Positions 23,527 to 35,050 of a stretch of 64,000 bases of DNA are shown in pieces; position 1 is the stretch's first letter, and each line of letters opens with the position of its first letter. The position numbers and the translations under genes were made by a program. The stretch is from Loxodes magnus (lineage: Eukaryota > Ciliophora > Karyorelictea > Loxodida > Loxodidae): contig CAMPDV010000292.1 in NCBI GenBank assembly GCA_946699065.1, positions 310,001 through 374,000 of the forward strand, in the 5' to 3' direction. Below the pieces are notes generated by a model. That model saw nothing but the letters and a program-made list of their open reading frames with translations. It ran no database searches and had not been told where the DNA came from.

Positions 23527-25419
23527 TCAGCTCTTCCATTTAGAATGCAATATATTTAAATCAAAATCTACCTCATTAGTTTCTTAATTTAATCCGACTC
23601 TTTCAATTTTTTTGTTTTGTATATATAATCTTTTTAATTGTCTTTTCAAACTTAATAATTTCTATTCACTTATCTAAGGTAATTCTTCAATATTTAGATA
23701 TGTTAAAACTTTATAAATAGGATATATACAGACTTATTCATCATAAATTGGAAAAGACTAATCTGTTATTTACTTATTTTAATTTATATTCAAGCATTAT
23801 AATTTTTTCCCAGTAATTATTAATTATCTAATATCGTTATCTGATAGAGTATTACAGCTAATAAGACTTAAATCTTTGAGATTTTTCATTTTTATTATTT
23901 CTTCCATCCACTCTTACCCAACTATTCCAACGTTGCTAAAGTATAATTTGTTAACTTAATCACAGTTCTGGTTAATTATTTTTAAAGTTTAACTTTCAAG
24001 TTAGTTTATGCTTATTAATGATATAATTTTAAGTTTCCTACAGTTAGTAAATATGAAGTTTAAAGTTTCTTCTGCTATATTATTCTAATTATTAAGAAGT
24101 TCTTAGTAATTTTATCCATATTCTCCTATTTTTCTAAAACCACTATCTGATATATTTAAATCTCCCAAACTTAAAATTTTTAAGTTAGGTAAATTTGTTA
24201 ATAAAAGAGTTAGATTTTCATCATTAAAATTATTGCATTATATTATTTCTATAATTTCTATTTTAATATATGTAAAAGATAAGAAACTATTAAATGCTAG
24301 TGAAGTGAATTTCTATTATTAAATCCTTAAGTCTGTCATATTATAATGCTTCAGTTTTAATAAAATCTAATAATTTAACTGTTTATTTCCAAACAAAAAG
24401 ATTTATTTATTTAAGTTAGGACATAAATCTATAAAATCTTCTATTTCTTCATTTTGTCCTATTTATATCTATTCTAAAAGAGTTCCTTTTAATTCTAAGT
24501 ATTTTCTTACTTAACCATAATCTAGATTTTCACTTATAAATTCTAATTATTTTAATCTTAAGTTTATACAAAAGTCGGTTAAGAAACTGCCAATTAGATT
24601 GTTATTATCATATAAGTTTAATAATTCTAGTTGATTTAATTATTATAGAAAATGTAAGTCACTATCTTTTATTTTTAAATTGAATAAACTTAATTTCTTT
24701 AGTCTAGAACCAAGCGAGAGTTTACTTAAAGGTTTTCCATATAAAGCACCAAATTCTTAATTTAGTTTATTTTGCCTCACCATTTCTTTGAGTTTGATAA
24801 TTTAGCTAAACGTATTTAAAATTTAGTTACAAGCATTTTCAGATAGATACTGTCCATCGATTATCAAGAAAGTAACTTCAGAACAAATAATCTATTTAAA
24901 CTTTCATTCTATTTAATTTTAAACATAAGGCAATTCACCTCCATAAAATTTTCATATTTTTTAATAGTTTTCGTAAAAATATCTAAAACTATAAAAGTAT
25001 TTATTAGTACATTACAAATGACTAATATCTCAATTATCAAGATACTCACATATTTTATTTAGTATATTACGATTACTTTAAAATTTAAATCCAATATTAC
25101 TTTAAAAATCGTTATTAGGGTAATTTTATGATTTGTTTTGCTGTTTTTCTAGGTTAATATGCTTTTTTATAAGTCAAAAATCTTTTTCAATCCCTTTTTC
25201 TCTGCTTTTCACTATTTCACTATTATTTTATTGGATTTCTTCTAAACTGTCATAAGCATTTTAGCATTTAGGACATTCGAATAAATTTCGATCTTTAAAT
25301 TGATTTTGAACACAAGTTAAGCAAAAATTATGGCAGCAAGGTAAAATAAGAGGCTTTCTATCTTGATAATTGTAATTTTGGAAGCAAAGTTGACAAGCAA
25401 GGATAACTTCGGGTTACAT
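23527..25419 (-). CDS. RING finger / F-box-like / LRR protein, copy A
   Basis: About 630 residues from ATG 25419 in one frame. RING: CQLC, LPCCHNFCLTCVQNQF, CPKC. F-box-like ILNKICEYLDNWDISHL follows, with Trp as TGA at 25032-25030. Next is KIWKFYGGELPY with TGA at 24954; copy 2 has TGG in that column. LRRs include LPNLKILSLGDLNIS. The penultimate conserved Trp is TGG here (23538-23536), where copies 1-3 have TGA. The proposed stop is TGA 23529-23527, two codons later. It is convergent with the small basic protein gene. A type I structured element starts about 170 bases upstream in the opposite direction. Likely role as for copy 1. Confidence 0.75.
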
Positions 25420-25560
25420 TATAAACAAAAAAAATCTAAATGATAAAGAAAAAAAATTATAGTGAAATAATAAATAAAAAATGATAATTATTAATAAAAA
25501 AAATGTATGTTATTTACTAATAATATATAGGATTATTTTATTTAGTAATAAATTTAAAAC
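25420..25560 (-). promoter_or_regulatory. Shared upstream region of the RING/LRR family, copy A
   Basis: The reverse complement matches the last ~130 bases upstream of the plus-strand copies, including TATTAATAATTATCATTTTT and ATTTCACT. Confidence 0.45.
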
Positions 25561-25591
25561 TAAAGACAATATTAAATTGGTTTTAATTAAT

Positions 25592-25889
25592 TCATTTCAA
25601 CTAAAAAAGCTTTTCGACCTGAAACTCCTTTCCGATTGCACGACCCGACGCTCTCTTTTTATGGAATAACGGGGATATCCTGCTGTGCTCCAGGCACAGC
25701 TGCTAGGGAGCTCCATCGCTATGAGCAACCAGGCTTCAAGCCCCTACCAAGAGCGGATAATCTCAAAGGCAGCGTTTCCTTCAGAAAATGACTCTGACCA
25801 GGGACTTACTAAGCACAGAAAAGGAACTTGTTCTTAGTCATAAAACCAGAAAGTTTAGTCACGAAGGTAATTCTCAGCTCCTTCCATCT
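25592..25889 (+). ncRNA. Type I GC-rich structured element, copy 2
   Basis: Matches the elements at 7350 and 55257. Hairpin 1 is CTGAAA/TTTCCG at 25619-25634, with one mismatch that is paired in the 55-kb copy. Hairpin 2 is GCTGTGC/GCACAGC at 25682-25700, seven perfect pairs where the 7-kb copy has TGCTTT/AAAGCA. The gag-like sequence at 26035 starts about 145 bases downstream in the same orientation. Confidence 0.65.
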
Positions 25890-26034
25890 TTTCAATTATT
25901 TAAATTGATTTTAATAGTTTCTACATTTATAATAGTTAAATATTAATCGGTTAATTAACTTTATTTTTGTTAAATATTTTTGTTAATTTTAATAAAAAAT
26001 ATTTAAAGTAATATAAATCGTCTAATTATAAATA

Positions 26035-26910
26035 AAAAGGTAGATAGCTACAGAAAGCGTTTTTAACTACCTCCTCACATTAGGAGTAAAAGCAATAAGT
26101 ATTAACTCTCCATCACTCTTCTTATTTAAATTAACAATCTTCTTAATAAACTGTACCACAATAATCTATTAAGATAGAAAAAAAAGATAAAAGTAAGTCA
26201 CTGAAATTTAAACTCTGGAAGACAAACCAAAAAGAAATAGGAAATTGTCATGAATCAAGCGTTATGTGATCTTAACTTTAGAGAAGAGTAAATAAACTTT
26301 TCTCAATTAGTACTGTTGGTCTTCAACCTCCTAAAATGAAAAATCTCAAGAATCTGAATTAGAAACTTCTGTGAAAATGGAGCGAAGGTAAGAGAAAACA
26401 GAATCAAGACTAATGGCCTAAGAAGTTATCTAAATACCTTATGAAACATATCACAAGATAAAAACATTCTATCTTAAAATTTACTATAGAAGCAGAGATG
26501 GAAAATAGATTAGAAAAAATAGTAAAAAGCATAAAAATTATGACTTCAAATGGAGATAATAGTGACCCAATGATAATTAAGAAGAAATGATAAGAAGTAA
26601 TAAAAGAAATTAGAAATAGATAAAGATTAGGAAAAAAGTTTCTTCTGCGGAATTTTATTACCTTTATATCAGAAATGTTATAAATTTTAGCCGAAATTAA
26701 GGACTATTGTATTCAAGAACAAAAGAGAAAGAAGCAAAAAGAAACTCGACTAAGCCGATCGTTTTGCGGTGCAAGTGGGGAGATATTAAAAATAAAGGGG
26801 ATGAGATAAAACCAAAATAAGAAAGGATAGGATGGAAAACATGGAAAAGTCCGAGTTTCCAAACTTCTAAAGTTGGTAGTTTTTAACATTTTTATTAACA
26901 ACTTGAGCAT
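26035..26910 (+). pseudogene. Gag-like protein, decayed copy
   Basis: The N terminus retains FLTTSSHQEQKQQ, corresponding to FFTTSSEQE of better copies, but lacks the ATG. The middle is Lys/Glu-rich. Near 26640 the knuckle position reads KKFLLRNF, where the 15-kb copy has KKCFCCGS, so the Cys ligands are lost. The following EQKRKKQKE still matches. A minus-strand relative lies at 31330-32066 and a duplicate at 55690-56540. Confidence 0.5.
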
Positions 26911-27169
26911 ACAACGTAGTTTTGCATATATTATATTGAAGTACTTTTAATTTTAGTCTTAAATTTAAATTTTTTTAATTTTAGTATAAAAGCAAATAAA
27001 TAATGCATTTATTCTATTTAATTAAACTAATTAATTTTTATATAAATGTACATTTTTAATTTATAGCTACTAAATTTTAAAAAGCTTTTTATATCTTTTA
27101 TAACTTTTTTAGCAAGATATATATAATTTTATTAAAAAATAATAAAATATAAATTATATTTAAATAAAA

Positions 27170-28051
27170 ATGGTAGAAGGGTTCAAGAAAGGCTTTTATA
27201 CCACCTCCTAAAAAGGGGATAGAAAATATGAACCCTCAACTTTAACTCACATATCTTCTTCCTAGAAATAATCTTCTTCTCAAAACCTTCAAGAATAATA
27301 GACTCAACTAGGAACTTCCAGAACAACCTAAAAGATGGAACAAAAGCGCCAAAAGGCTACCCCGATAGCACCAACTGAAGAGGAAGGACCTAGAAAGGTG
27401 CTGGAGACGCAAGAAGCAGCAGCCGTGATAGGGTTTGCGATGCCATAGTTCCAGGAAGAACAGGCATAAATTTTAGTCGCATTCGCTGACCTGAAGGAAG
27501 AAGTAAAGAAGCTACGATTAGAGAATAGAGCTCTAAAAAATCAAGTTACTGAGCTCAAAGAATGGAAAGAAAGCTTCTGGGAAGTCTACGATCGAGAGCA
27601 AAACACTTTCTTCAGGGAAATGGGATTGCTGCAGCAGAGAACAACTGTGCTTGAAGAGAACAGCAAGTAGCAACAGTAGTAGGAATTCAAAGTTAGGACA
27701 ATTCAAGATCCAATGGACATAGAAGGAGCTACTACGTTACCGAGGAGTCCAGACAAGAAATGAATTAGGAATAAACCAAGATGCTTTGTATGCAAACAAA
27801 CTGGACATAAATATAGACAATGTTAGAAATTGAAATTAATTAAATAATAGTACTGGAATAGAAAATAATAAGAAAAATAATAGTACTAATATTAGGATAA
27901 GATTAGACGAGAATTATGTAACTAATTTTATCCGTCAGGAGGTTAAATCTACAAACCGAAGTGGTACACAATCCAAGGCGACTGAAGAAAGAGTTCTGAA
28001 GGGAGCTGGTTCCAGCCAGGTTATCTACTGGTCCTGTGAACACGAGGTTGA
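27170..28051 (+). CDS. Gag-like zinc-knuckle protein, most intact copy
   Basis: One frame from ATG 27170. The family N terminus is GFKKGFYTTS, then a Ser/Gln-rich linker, a long coiled coil (LKEEVKKLRLENRALKNQV) and the segment DPMDIEGATT. A perfect CCHC knuckle, CFVCKQTGHKYRQC, spans 27782-27823. The Gln-rich basic tail ends YKPKWYTIQGD. TGA is read as Trp at 27761 (KKWIRNKPRC). Termination could be TGA 27983-27985, 28037-28039 or 28049-28051; the last two overlap the 3' hairpins. The architecture is that of a retroelement Gag or LINE ORF1-type nucleic-acid-binding protein. No RT follows, so it is non-autonomous or a domesticated family. The duplicate at 56803 is frameshifted. Confidence 0.7.
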
Positions 28052-28059
28052 AAGTCCTC
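28016..28059 (+). repeat. Paired 3' hairpins of the gag-like element
   Basis: CCAG/CTGG (28016-28031), then GAGG/CCTC around TTGAAAGT (28044-28059). Same arrangement as 15265-15313 but with different stem bases. Confidence 0.55.
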
Positions 28060-28559
28060 CAAATTCACTAAACTCCAGTTTAAAGTTTTTAATTTAATTT
28101 AGTATAAATTATATTTAAACTAATATGAAGGGATAAATATTTAAATAAAGTATTTAATTTTAAATATCATTGCTCGTTTATTATCATCTTAGTTTGCTAA
28201 AATAATTAATAAATTACTTGTATATTTTCATAAAAACATTAAATCATTTTGATGCAAATATTAGCTATAAGATGATGCATTAAATAAAGCGATATATTAA
28301 AATTTTATTTAAAAGATTATTTCTACTTTTTAAGATTTTCAAATATTTTATACATTTGCAAATACTTTTTTAAAAGATAATGGTAAACTTTCAAAATAAA
28401 TATAGATATTTTTTGTTTTTTAATTAAAAAGTATATTTATGATTATATTAGTTAATTTTTAATAGTTCAAAAATTATGAATTGAAAAAAAAATTATTATA
28501 ACTATTTTTTGATTAATTCATTTTATTTTAAGTTAATTCCATTTTTAAACATTAAAAGC

Positions 28560-29803
28560 GTTAATTATCATATAGAAAAACTTGAGTCAATTTTGTGTTA
28601 ATGCTAAGTTCCAATCCTGAATTAAAATTAATTTTTCAATTTAAACTTTTTTGTTAAGAGAATATATTTCATGGTAGTAAATCTTATTTTACAAGTTATC
28701 TTAATTATTTATTCATATATCAGTTTATTTATCGTTTTGCTTTTTTCACAAATTTAAGCAAAGGAAATTAAATTAATTTAACTAACATTATTCACACAAT
28801 TTTCCCTTTAAAATATTAAAGATTTAAAGAGAATGATATATCAATTTAAATTTTACTTTTTTCTTTTCAAACCTCAATATAATAATCTTTCTTCTAGAAA
28901 TTAATTATATTTGTTAGCTTTTTTTATCTCTATTTTATGTTTTAATTTAAGTATTATTTTAAATTTTAAATTATTAATTAGATATAGTTCCTAATTATAA
29001 CTAGAAATTAATTTAAAATATTTAAAAAATATCTATTATTACTCAAAGAATAATTATGCTTTTTATTTTATTAATGATCTATCTGTCTCTATCTTCGTAA
29101 TGAAAATAAATATCTTTTTGCTCTTAAAGAGTAATATCTTCATTCTTATTGCTCTTGGCTCGGATTTAAAACTTAAATTATCTAATTTTTTATATTATCC
29201 TATTTGATTATAAGCCTTTTTTAGGAAAAATTAATTTTAATTGAGAAATTATTTTGTCAAATATAGGTACCTCATTTTGTTTATTTCAATTTTTTTTCTA
29301 TAAAGAAAACCTTCAATTGTGCAGTATATTTTAAATATATCTTACTATTATTTTCTTATTATTCTCTTTATTTTTATTAAAAATTATAACAACTCTGTAC
29401 TTTATATACTAGTCGCTTACAATACCATCATATAATTATTTTCCGATAGGAAATCTCTTATTTTGAATTTAATTATTCTATATCCACTGGGTTGCTAACT
29501 TATTGGGTGTTTATGACTTAGAGTTTTTGGAATTTTAAATTTTCTTTGTAATTATTCTTTCTATGATATTTTTTCTTAAATTTGCTGCAGAGATTAATTT
29601 AGAGCTAATTCATATCGTAGAATATAAATTTAAGATTTTTAAACTTCCATAGAATTAATTAACTATTTTGTTTGTTAATAAATTTCCCAGATAACCTTTG
29701 CTAATTCTTAGTTCTCCATCTAAAGGATATAAAGATTGTTGGCAACATCCTTTTACGAGTTATTAGGTTTTCTTGGAGAGATCTGTTTTTTCTTAGGTAC
29801 CAT
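28560..29803 (-). CDS. Hypothetical coiled-coil protein
   Basis: From ATG 29803 the frame begins MVPKKKQISPRKPNNSQKD, then AKVIWEIYQQTKQLINSM and NQSLQQIQEKISQKEQL. It stays open in the same frame for over 1 kb, to around FAQICEKSKTINKLI near 28759, with only two TGAs. The N terminus is basic and coil-forming. A segment FITKIETDRSLIKQ resembles one in the minus-strand region at 7.1 kb. No domain recognised. The C-terminal limit is uncertain because no unambiguous stop exists. The duplicate at 59445 has a one-base deletion near 59030. Confidence 0.45.
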
Positions 29804-30440
29804 TTTATTTATAATATAATATTAAAATAAAATAAAATAAGCTTTCTTTTATAAATATTTTTTTAGTCTTTTATAATAAATTAGAAGACCTCTCTATCAA
29901 TATAATTTAAATTGGATAAAAAAATACAAATATATTACTTAAAATAAAATAAAGTTAAGATTTAAGGAATGTAATATTTTACTTTAAATATAATTAGCAT
30001 ATTTTCATTTAAACTAAAAGTTACTATATTTATCTTGCTTTTATAAGCATTTATGCTTTCTTTCTTTTTATGCAAATAATAAGATTTTTTATTTAGCATT
30101 ATCATTATATTTTAATATTATTTAAGGAAAATTGAGTTTTTCAAATAAAATATAAAACACTAATTCTAATAAAGAGTTCTGCTAGATCCCTCTATGATTT
30201 AAGGTTTATTTTAAACATATAGAATATTAGTATTTTTAATTAAAATATATATAGCATCAAATTAAATAAAAGCATTCTTAATTTATTTTATCAAGCAAGT
30301 CAAAAATATTAGTTTCATTTATAGAAATAATATATTTAATATCTTATAGGAAAATAAAATATTTAAATTAATTAAATATGATAGTAATATATTAAAAAAT
30401 AGTCAACATAATATAAAAATTGATCTGCTATCATATTGTT

Positions 30441-31329
30441 ACTTTTTATAATAAATTAGCATATTTATTTATTTTTGTAAATTTTTATAATGTAAACAAT
30501 TTTATGTTACTATGCATAATAAAAGATAAATTTAAAAGAAATTCAAATTGATTTTTCTAAAGTTATAAATAAAAAAGATTATAATTTTTTATTTGACTGT
30601 TCTTTTTTATTGAACTAATTGCTTAAATAAATAAAACTCTATCTTGGATGAATTTAATGTAAAGATTTTTACTTTTTTAGTTTTTTCAAAATAAATTTTT
30701 ATAATTGTTTTATGATCATAAATTTCTTAACTTCATTTCTTAATAAAATTTATTTTTATCTTGAAATTTAAATTTTCAATTTTTTAACTGATTTTTCCTT
30801 TTCTTATATTTTTTATCCATTGTAATATTCTACTATTGGGGATTAATAAAAAATTATTGTTTTAATTTTTATTATTAAAAATCTAAAAAATAATTATACA
30901 CTATATTTAACTCAAATTATATAAGATACTTAAATATATTTTTATTTTTTATACTAAACTTATAATATTTTTAATATTTTTCAATTAAAATTATTTAAGG
31001 AATTTTTAGTATATTTTTTACAATTGATTAATCAATTTTAATCAGGAAAAATAGACAGTTTAGAAAATATTTAATATAATTTATAAAATAAAAAATTACA
31101 GTTTATCTTTTAAAATTTTATTTTTTATCTTTTCTTAATTTAAAATAATTATAATTATAATATTTTTATAATTTCAGAGTTTAATAATATTTAGCTTTTC
31201 TTATCTTTTTTATTTTAAATAGAAAAAAATTATTTATTAATAAATATTTTTCAAAATAATATAATATATTATTAAAATTCAATTTTTATATTATGATATA
31301 ATAAACCCTTCAGTAAAACACCAGTTCAT
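30441..31329. other. AT-rich spacer
   Basis: Begins at the right edge of duplication copy A; nothing recognised. Confidence 0.5.
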
Positions 31330-32066
31330 GCTCTCTGTTATTTAATAAAAATGTTTGAAACTAAAATTTTAATGAGATTGTGAATTAAGTTTTTCCCACT
31401 TTTCCTTCCTTAGGTTCAGTCATGATTCTTTCTTCTTTCTCTTTTGTTCTTGAATACAATAGTTCCTTAGTTTCGGCTAAAATTTATAACATTTCTGATA
31501 TAAAGGTAATAAAATTCCGCAGAAGAAACTTTTTTCCTAATCTTATCTATTTCTAATTTCTTTTATTACTTCTTATCATTTCTTCTTAATTATCATTGGG
31601 TCACTTTTATCTCCATTTGAAGTCATAATTTTTTATACTTTTTACTATTTTTTCTAATCTATTTTCCATCTCTGCTTCTATAGTAAATTTTAAGATAGAA
31701 TGTTTTTATCTTGTGATATGTTTCATAAGGTATTTAGATAATTTCTTAGGCCATTAGTCTTGATTCTGTTTTCTCTTACCTTCGCTCCATTTTCACAGAA
31801 GTTTATAATTCATATTCTTGAGATTTTTCATTTTAGGAGGTTGACGACCAACAGTGCTAATTGAGAAAAGTTTATTTACTCTTCTCTAAAGTTAAGATCA
31901 CATAATGCTTGATTCATGACAATTTCCTATTTTTTCTTGGTTTCTTTTAGGAAGTTGGAGCTTCAGTGACTTTATTTATCTTTTTTCTATCTTTATAGAT
32001 TATTGTAGTACAGTTTATTAAGAAGATTGTTAATTTAAATAAGAAGAGTGATGGAGAGTTAACATT
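31330..32066 (-). pseudogene. Gag-like protein, decayed copy
   Basis: Inverted relative of 26035-26910: strong nucleotide similarity from about 32066 down to 31430. The C-terminal end beyond that (SMNWCFTEGF) matches the 15-kb copy (SMSCCFPDGV) instead, so it keeps an end that the 26-kb copy has lost. The N-terminal GFxTTSS motif is missing and the knuckle Cys residues are lost. It lies head to head with the gag-like gene at 32163, about 100 bases away. Confidence 0.5.
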
Positions 32067-32162
32067 TCTAGTTTAAAGTTATTTAGTCGTAAGTTATAAA
32101 TATATACAAGCTTTTACCAGGAAATTTCTAAGCAAGTTCGAATATTATACATATACACAAAA

Positions 32163-33165
32163 ATGGCTGGCTTCAAGAAAGGTTTTTTTACCACCTCCTC
32201 AGAGTAGGAGAAAAACCTGAAGCATCATCTCTAACCACGTCTTAGCTTTAACTAACCCACTCTTCTTCCTAAGATTTATTAGATCCTCAGAAAATAATTT
32301 TTGAAAACCTCTAAAAAATGCAAAATGATAATAACGAACTTTCCATACAACTTAATTCACTGAAAGAATAAATCTAATGCCTGATCAATAACGTGAACAC
32401 GCTAAGATAAGAAAATAGTAACTACAAGACTGAACTCAGCAATCATCCTTAGTTATTAGAATTTAACTAGAGAATCAAGCAGACAGAAGAAAAATTAAAC
32501 TAATTCGCTGAGATTACTGAGAGTCTGTTTCTAAAAAATCTCTCTCACAACGATACTATGGATATAGAGCCAGCAATTCAACCAGCAAAAAGAAATAGAA
32601 TGAAGGAAAAACCTAAATGCTGGTTCTACAGAAAACCTGGTCATTTTGTAAGGCAATGCTGGAAATATTAAAATAAACAAAATGAAGAGAATAAAAGAAT
32701 TTAAAAAACACTTAATAAATTAAGCAGACTGTATGTTACTCAAGAGGGTAAAATTTATAGACTTAAGATAGCAAACGTAAAAAATTAGTAAATCGGTCCT
32801 GAAGAAAATATATGATTTAGACCCTAGTAAATAATTGGAAAATAACTAGATTTTAACCAAATCCCTATAATAAAACCTGGAGAAAAAAGTAATAGTCGAT
32901 ATGTAATAATGAAACATAAGACAGAAGAAGACTATGAAGAATATATCCAGCATACTTTTTTTAACATTTATAAACATTATATCAGTGATGATCCTAATGA
33001 AAGGCGGTATCACTTTAATTAATTATATTATATACACTTTCGAAGATATTTCTAAATGTATCTTTTGCTCCACACTTGCAGAGCTAACTTTTCTCAAGAT
33101 AATGTTGCAAGCGAAAATCTCATTGAATTTAAGATTGAGTTCGCAACTTAAAGATTGAGATTATT
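32163..33165 (+). pseudogene. Gag-like zinc-knuckle protein with long C terminus
   Basis: ATG 32163 is followed by M-A-G-F-K-K-G-F-F-T-T-S-S. A one-base loss near 32210 shifts the frame; the continuing frame reads EKPEASSLTTSQLQLTHSSS, matching the 38-kb copy. A coiled coil (from MQNDNNELS at 32318) and the segment DTMDIEP follow. The knuckle CWFYRKPGHFVRQC spans 32618-32659, with the second Cys replaced by Tyr. The frame continues well past other copies, through IPIIKPGEKSNSRYVIM and ISDDPNERRYHFNQ, to about 33165. It may be a longer subfamily. Confidence 0.5.
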
Positions 33166-33599
33166 TCTAGCCTATATTCCTTGCTAAGTTTAGAATAATT
33201 TATTTCTGGAAATTTCAAAAATTCTTCAAGTTATTCTTTAAATATCTGTGTATTAGGCATATCTCTAAAGTGAAAAGTTGTTTCTTGATAAAATTTTGAA
33301 TTATTTGTTCTTCTATATAGTTCTCAATAAAAAGATAGGTGGAAATTATAATCTGGTCTGCATTATTTAGTCCATAAACTAAAAATTCTTTTTAAATTAC
33401 TTAAAGTTAATAATTTTATTCTAAATGCCCTCAAAGAGTTTTTCCATATCGGATTCTAGACTCTTTCCTTGTTTTTAAGTATAAATGAAAAAAGCTTTAC
33501 CAAATATGTTAAAAAGAAGTCAGCTAAGTTTAAGTAACAGAATTCATTAAAGACAGGGACATGTGGCTGAAAAATCCTTTTTACAATTGTATATATACT

Positions 33600-34235
33600 C
33601 TTGTTTATTTATTCATACTACATATTCTTCTTATTACGTTCAAAGTACAACTCACCTCTAAATACAGCCTTAAATAACGTAAAATTGTACCTAAATGATA
33701 TAAACCGTAAGATAGTAATATATCTATAAATTTATAATATAAATACAATTCTTCATTGATCCTAATAGCTTTAAGTTCCCTTCTAACAGTCTTATATTAA
33801 ATTACCTTTTTCATGATAAATGACTCCAAGATATACCACTTAATTCCATTATTTGATCTATCATCTTTCTATTTTCAGATTTAATTCGAATTTTTTAACT
33901 CTTCCTTTTTTAAGAAATTGGATAACTTCACATTTGTTAGTGTTAATTTACAGAAAAATCCAATGGAAAATTCTGTTTTTTTAATAAATTAATTATTACA
34001 TAAAGTGTCAACATCTTCATTAAAGAGATTAACATCCTCTATGTACCGTAAACAAGTTGAATCAAAGGAGGAAGTTAATAGGAACGGAGCGGTGCAGCAA
34101 AAGAAAAAATCATAAAACATTTATTCCAGGTTGGTTCAGGAAATTATGCTGGTTAGTGGTTGCAAAAATTGTCTGTGCAACAATATAAATACACAATTAA
34201 CTCCTCTACTATTCCTTTTGCTCTCTAGATCTATG
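33600..34235 (-). pseudogene. LINE-like reverse transcriptase fragment (YIED)
   Basis: The minus strand in one frame reads NSRGVNCVFILLHRQFL, then CLRYIEDVNLFNEDVDTL (YIED at 34045-34034 in place of YxDD), a Leu/Lys block and GIKWYILE, where LINEs usually have a YLG motif. It ends with FIDILLSYGLYHLG, resembling the thumb-region YG motif. The second catalytic Asp pair is D-to-E altered. No endonuclease is recognised upstream. It differs from the LINE at 44 kb and could be another retroelement family. The 5' part (34.08-34.5 kb) is noticeably richer in G+C. Confidence 0.42.
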
Positions 34236-34749
34236 GAGCGTTCGATTTAGCGAACCACGCAATTAAAGTGAAGGCTCGTTCTTGCATGATTCATAACTAT
34301 AAACACACGACAAGAAATTTGGCATCCAATGAATCAAAAAAAAACTTTCCAGTATTGAAATTTGCTTTTTATAGAGCTTAGACATAACTCTGTAGAAATT
34401 TCCCCTTTATTGACATTATAATAAATCTACAAAAACCTTAAACGTTAGTTGTTTCAGCCATGCTATGGTAACCTTATCTATAAGTAGAATCCGAGTTTGG
34501 GTAAAGCATAATAATGGAGAGACGAAGTTGTAACTTCATATAACTTAAGTTAAAGAAGCTAAAAATCCAGCTAGGAAATAATTTTTATTTACCTGAGGTT
34601 TTGAATTTCGGTCCCAAATTTCATCAGAAAAACTGAAAATTACGAGTAGATTTTTACACATTTTCGAGTTTTTGCATTTAAATTAAAAAAAATAAAAAAA
34701 TAAAAATATAAATTTTAGTTAGTTTAAATGTAAATTAAATATTTAAATA
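34236..34749. other. Moderate-GC stretch without assigned function
   Basis: Probably upstream sequence of the RT fragment; no motif recognised. Confidence 0.35.
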
Positions 34750-35050
34750 TTTTTGTTAAATTAAGTTTTTAATTAGATAATTTATATTTCTATTAAATCA
34801 AATTTATTTAAAACTAGCAAAATTATTTAACAAAATTAAAGTTTTTAAACTGATAAATATTTAGCTATTAAAAATGTAGAACTATTATAACCAATAAAAT
34901 AGTTATTTAATTTTAAATTTACTACAAATTAAAATATCCTATATATTACTATATAATGTCATATATATTTTTTATTAATAATAATTATTTTTTATTTATT
35001 ATTTCACTATAATTTATTTTCTTTATCATCTTATCTTTTTTTTATTTATA
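34750..35050 (+). promoter_or_regulatory. Shared upstream region of the RING/LRR family, copy 2
   Basis: Aligns with 10861-11139 and 40010-40274; T-rich tract directly before ATG. Confidence 0.45.

Larger units (their letters stand above)
20103..30440 (+). repeat. ~10-kb direct segmental duplication, copy A
   Basis: Near-identical to 50005-60080 in the same orientation. The left boundary is at AATAGCATTTTTATAG, the right at CTATCATATTGTT. Copy A is about 260 bases longer, mainly because copy B lacks 254 bases inside its RING/LRR gene. It contains the small basic-protein gene, a RING/LRR gene, a type I element, two gag-like genes and a hypothetical gene. Few mismatches over 10 kb imply a recent event. 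Confidence 0.9.
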
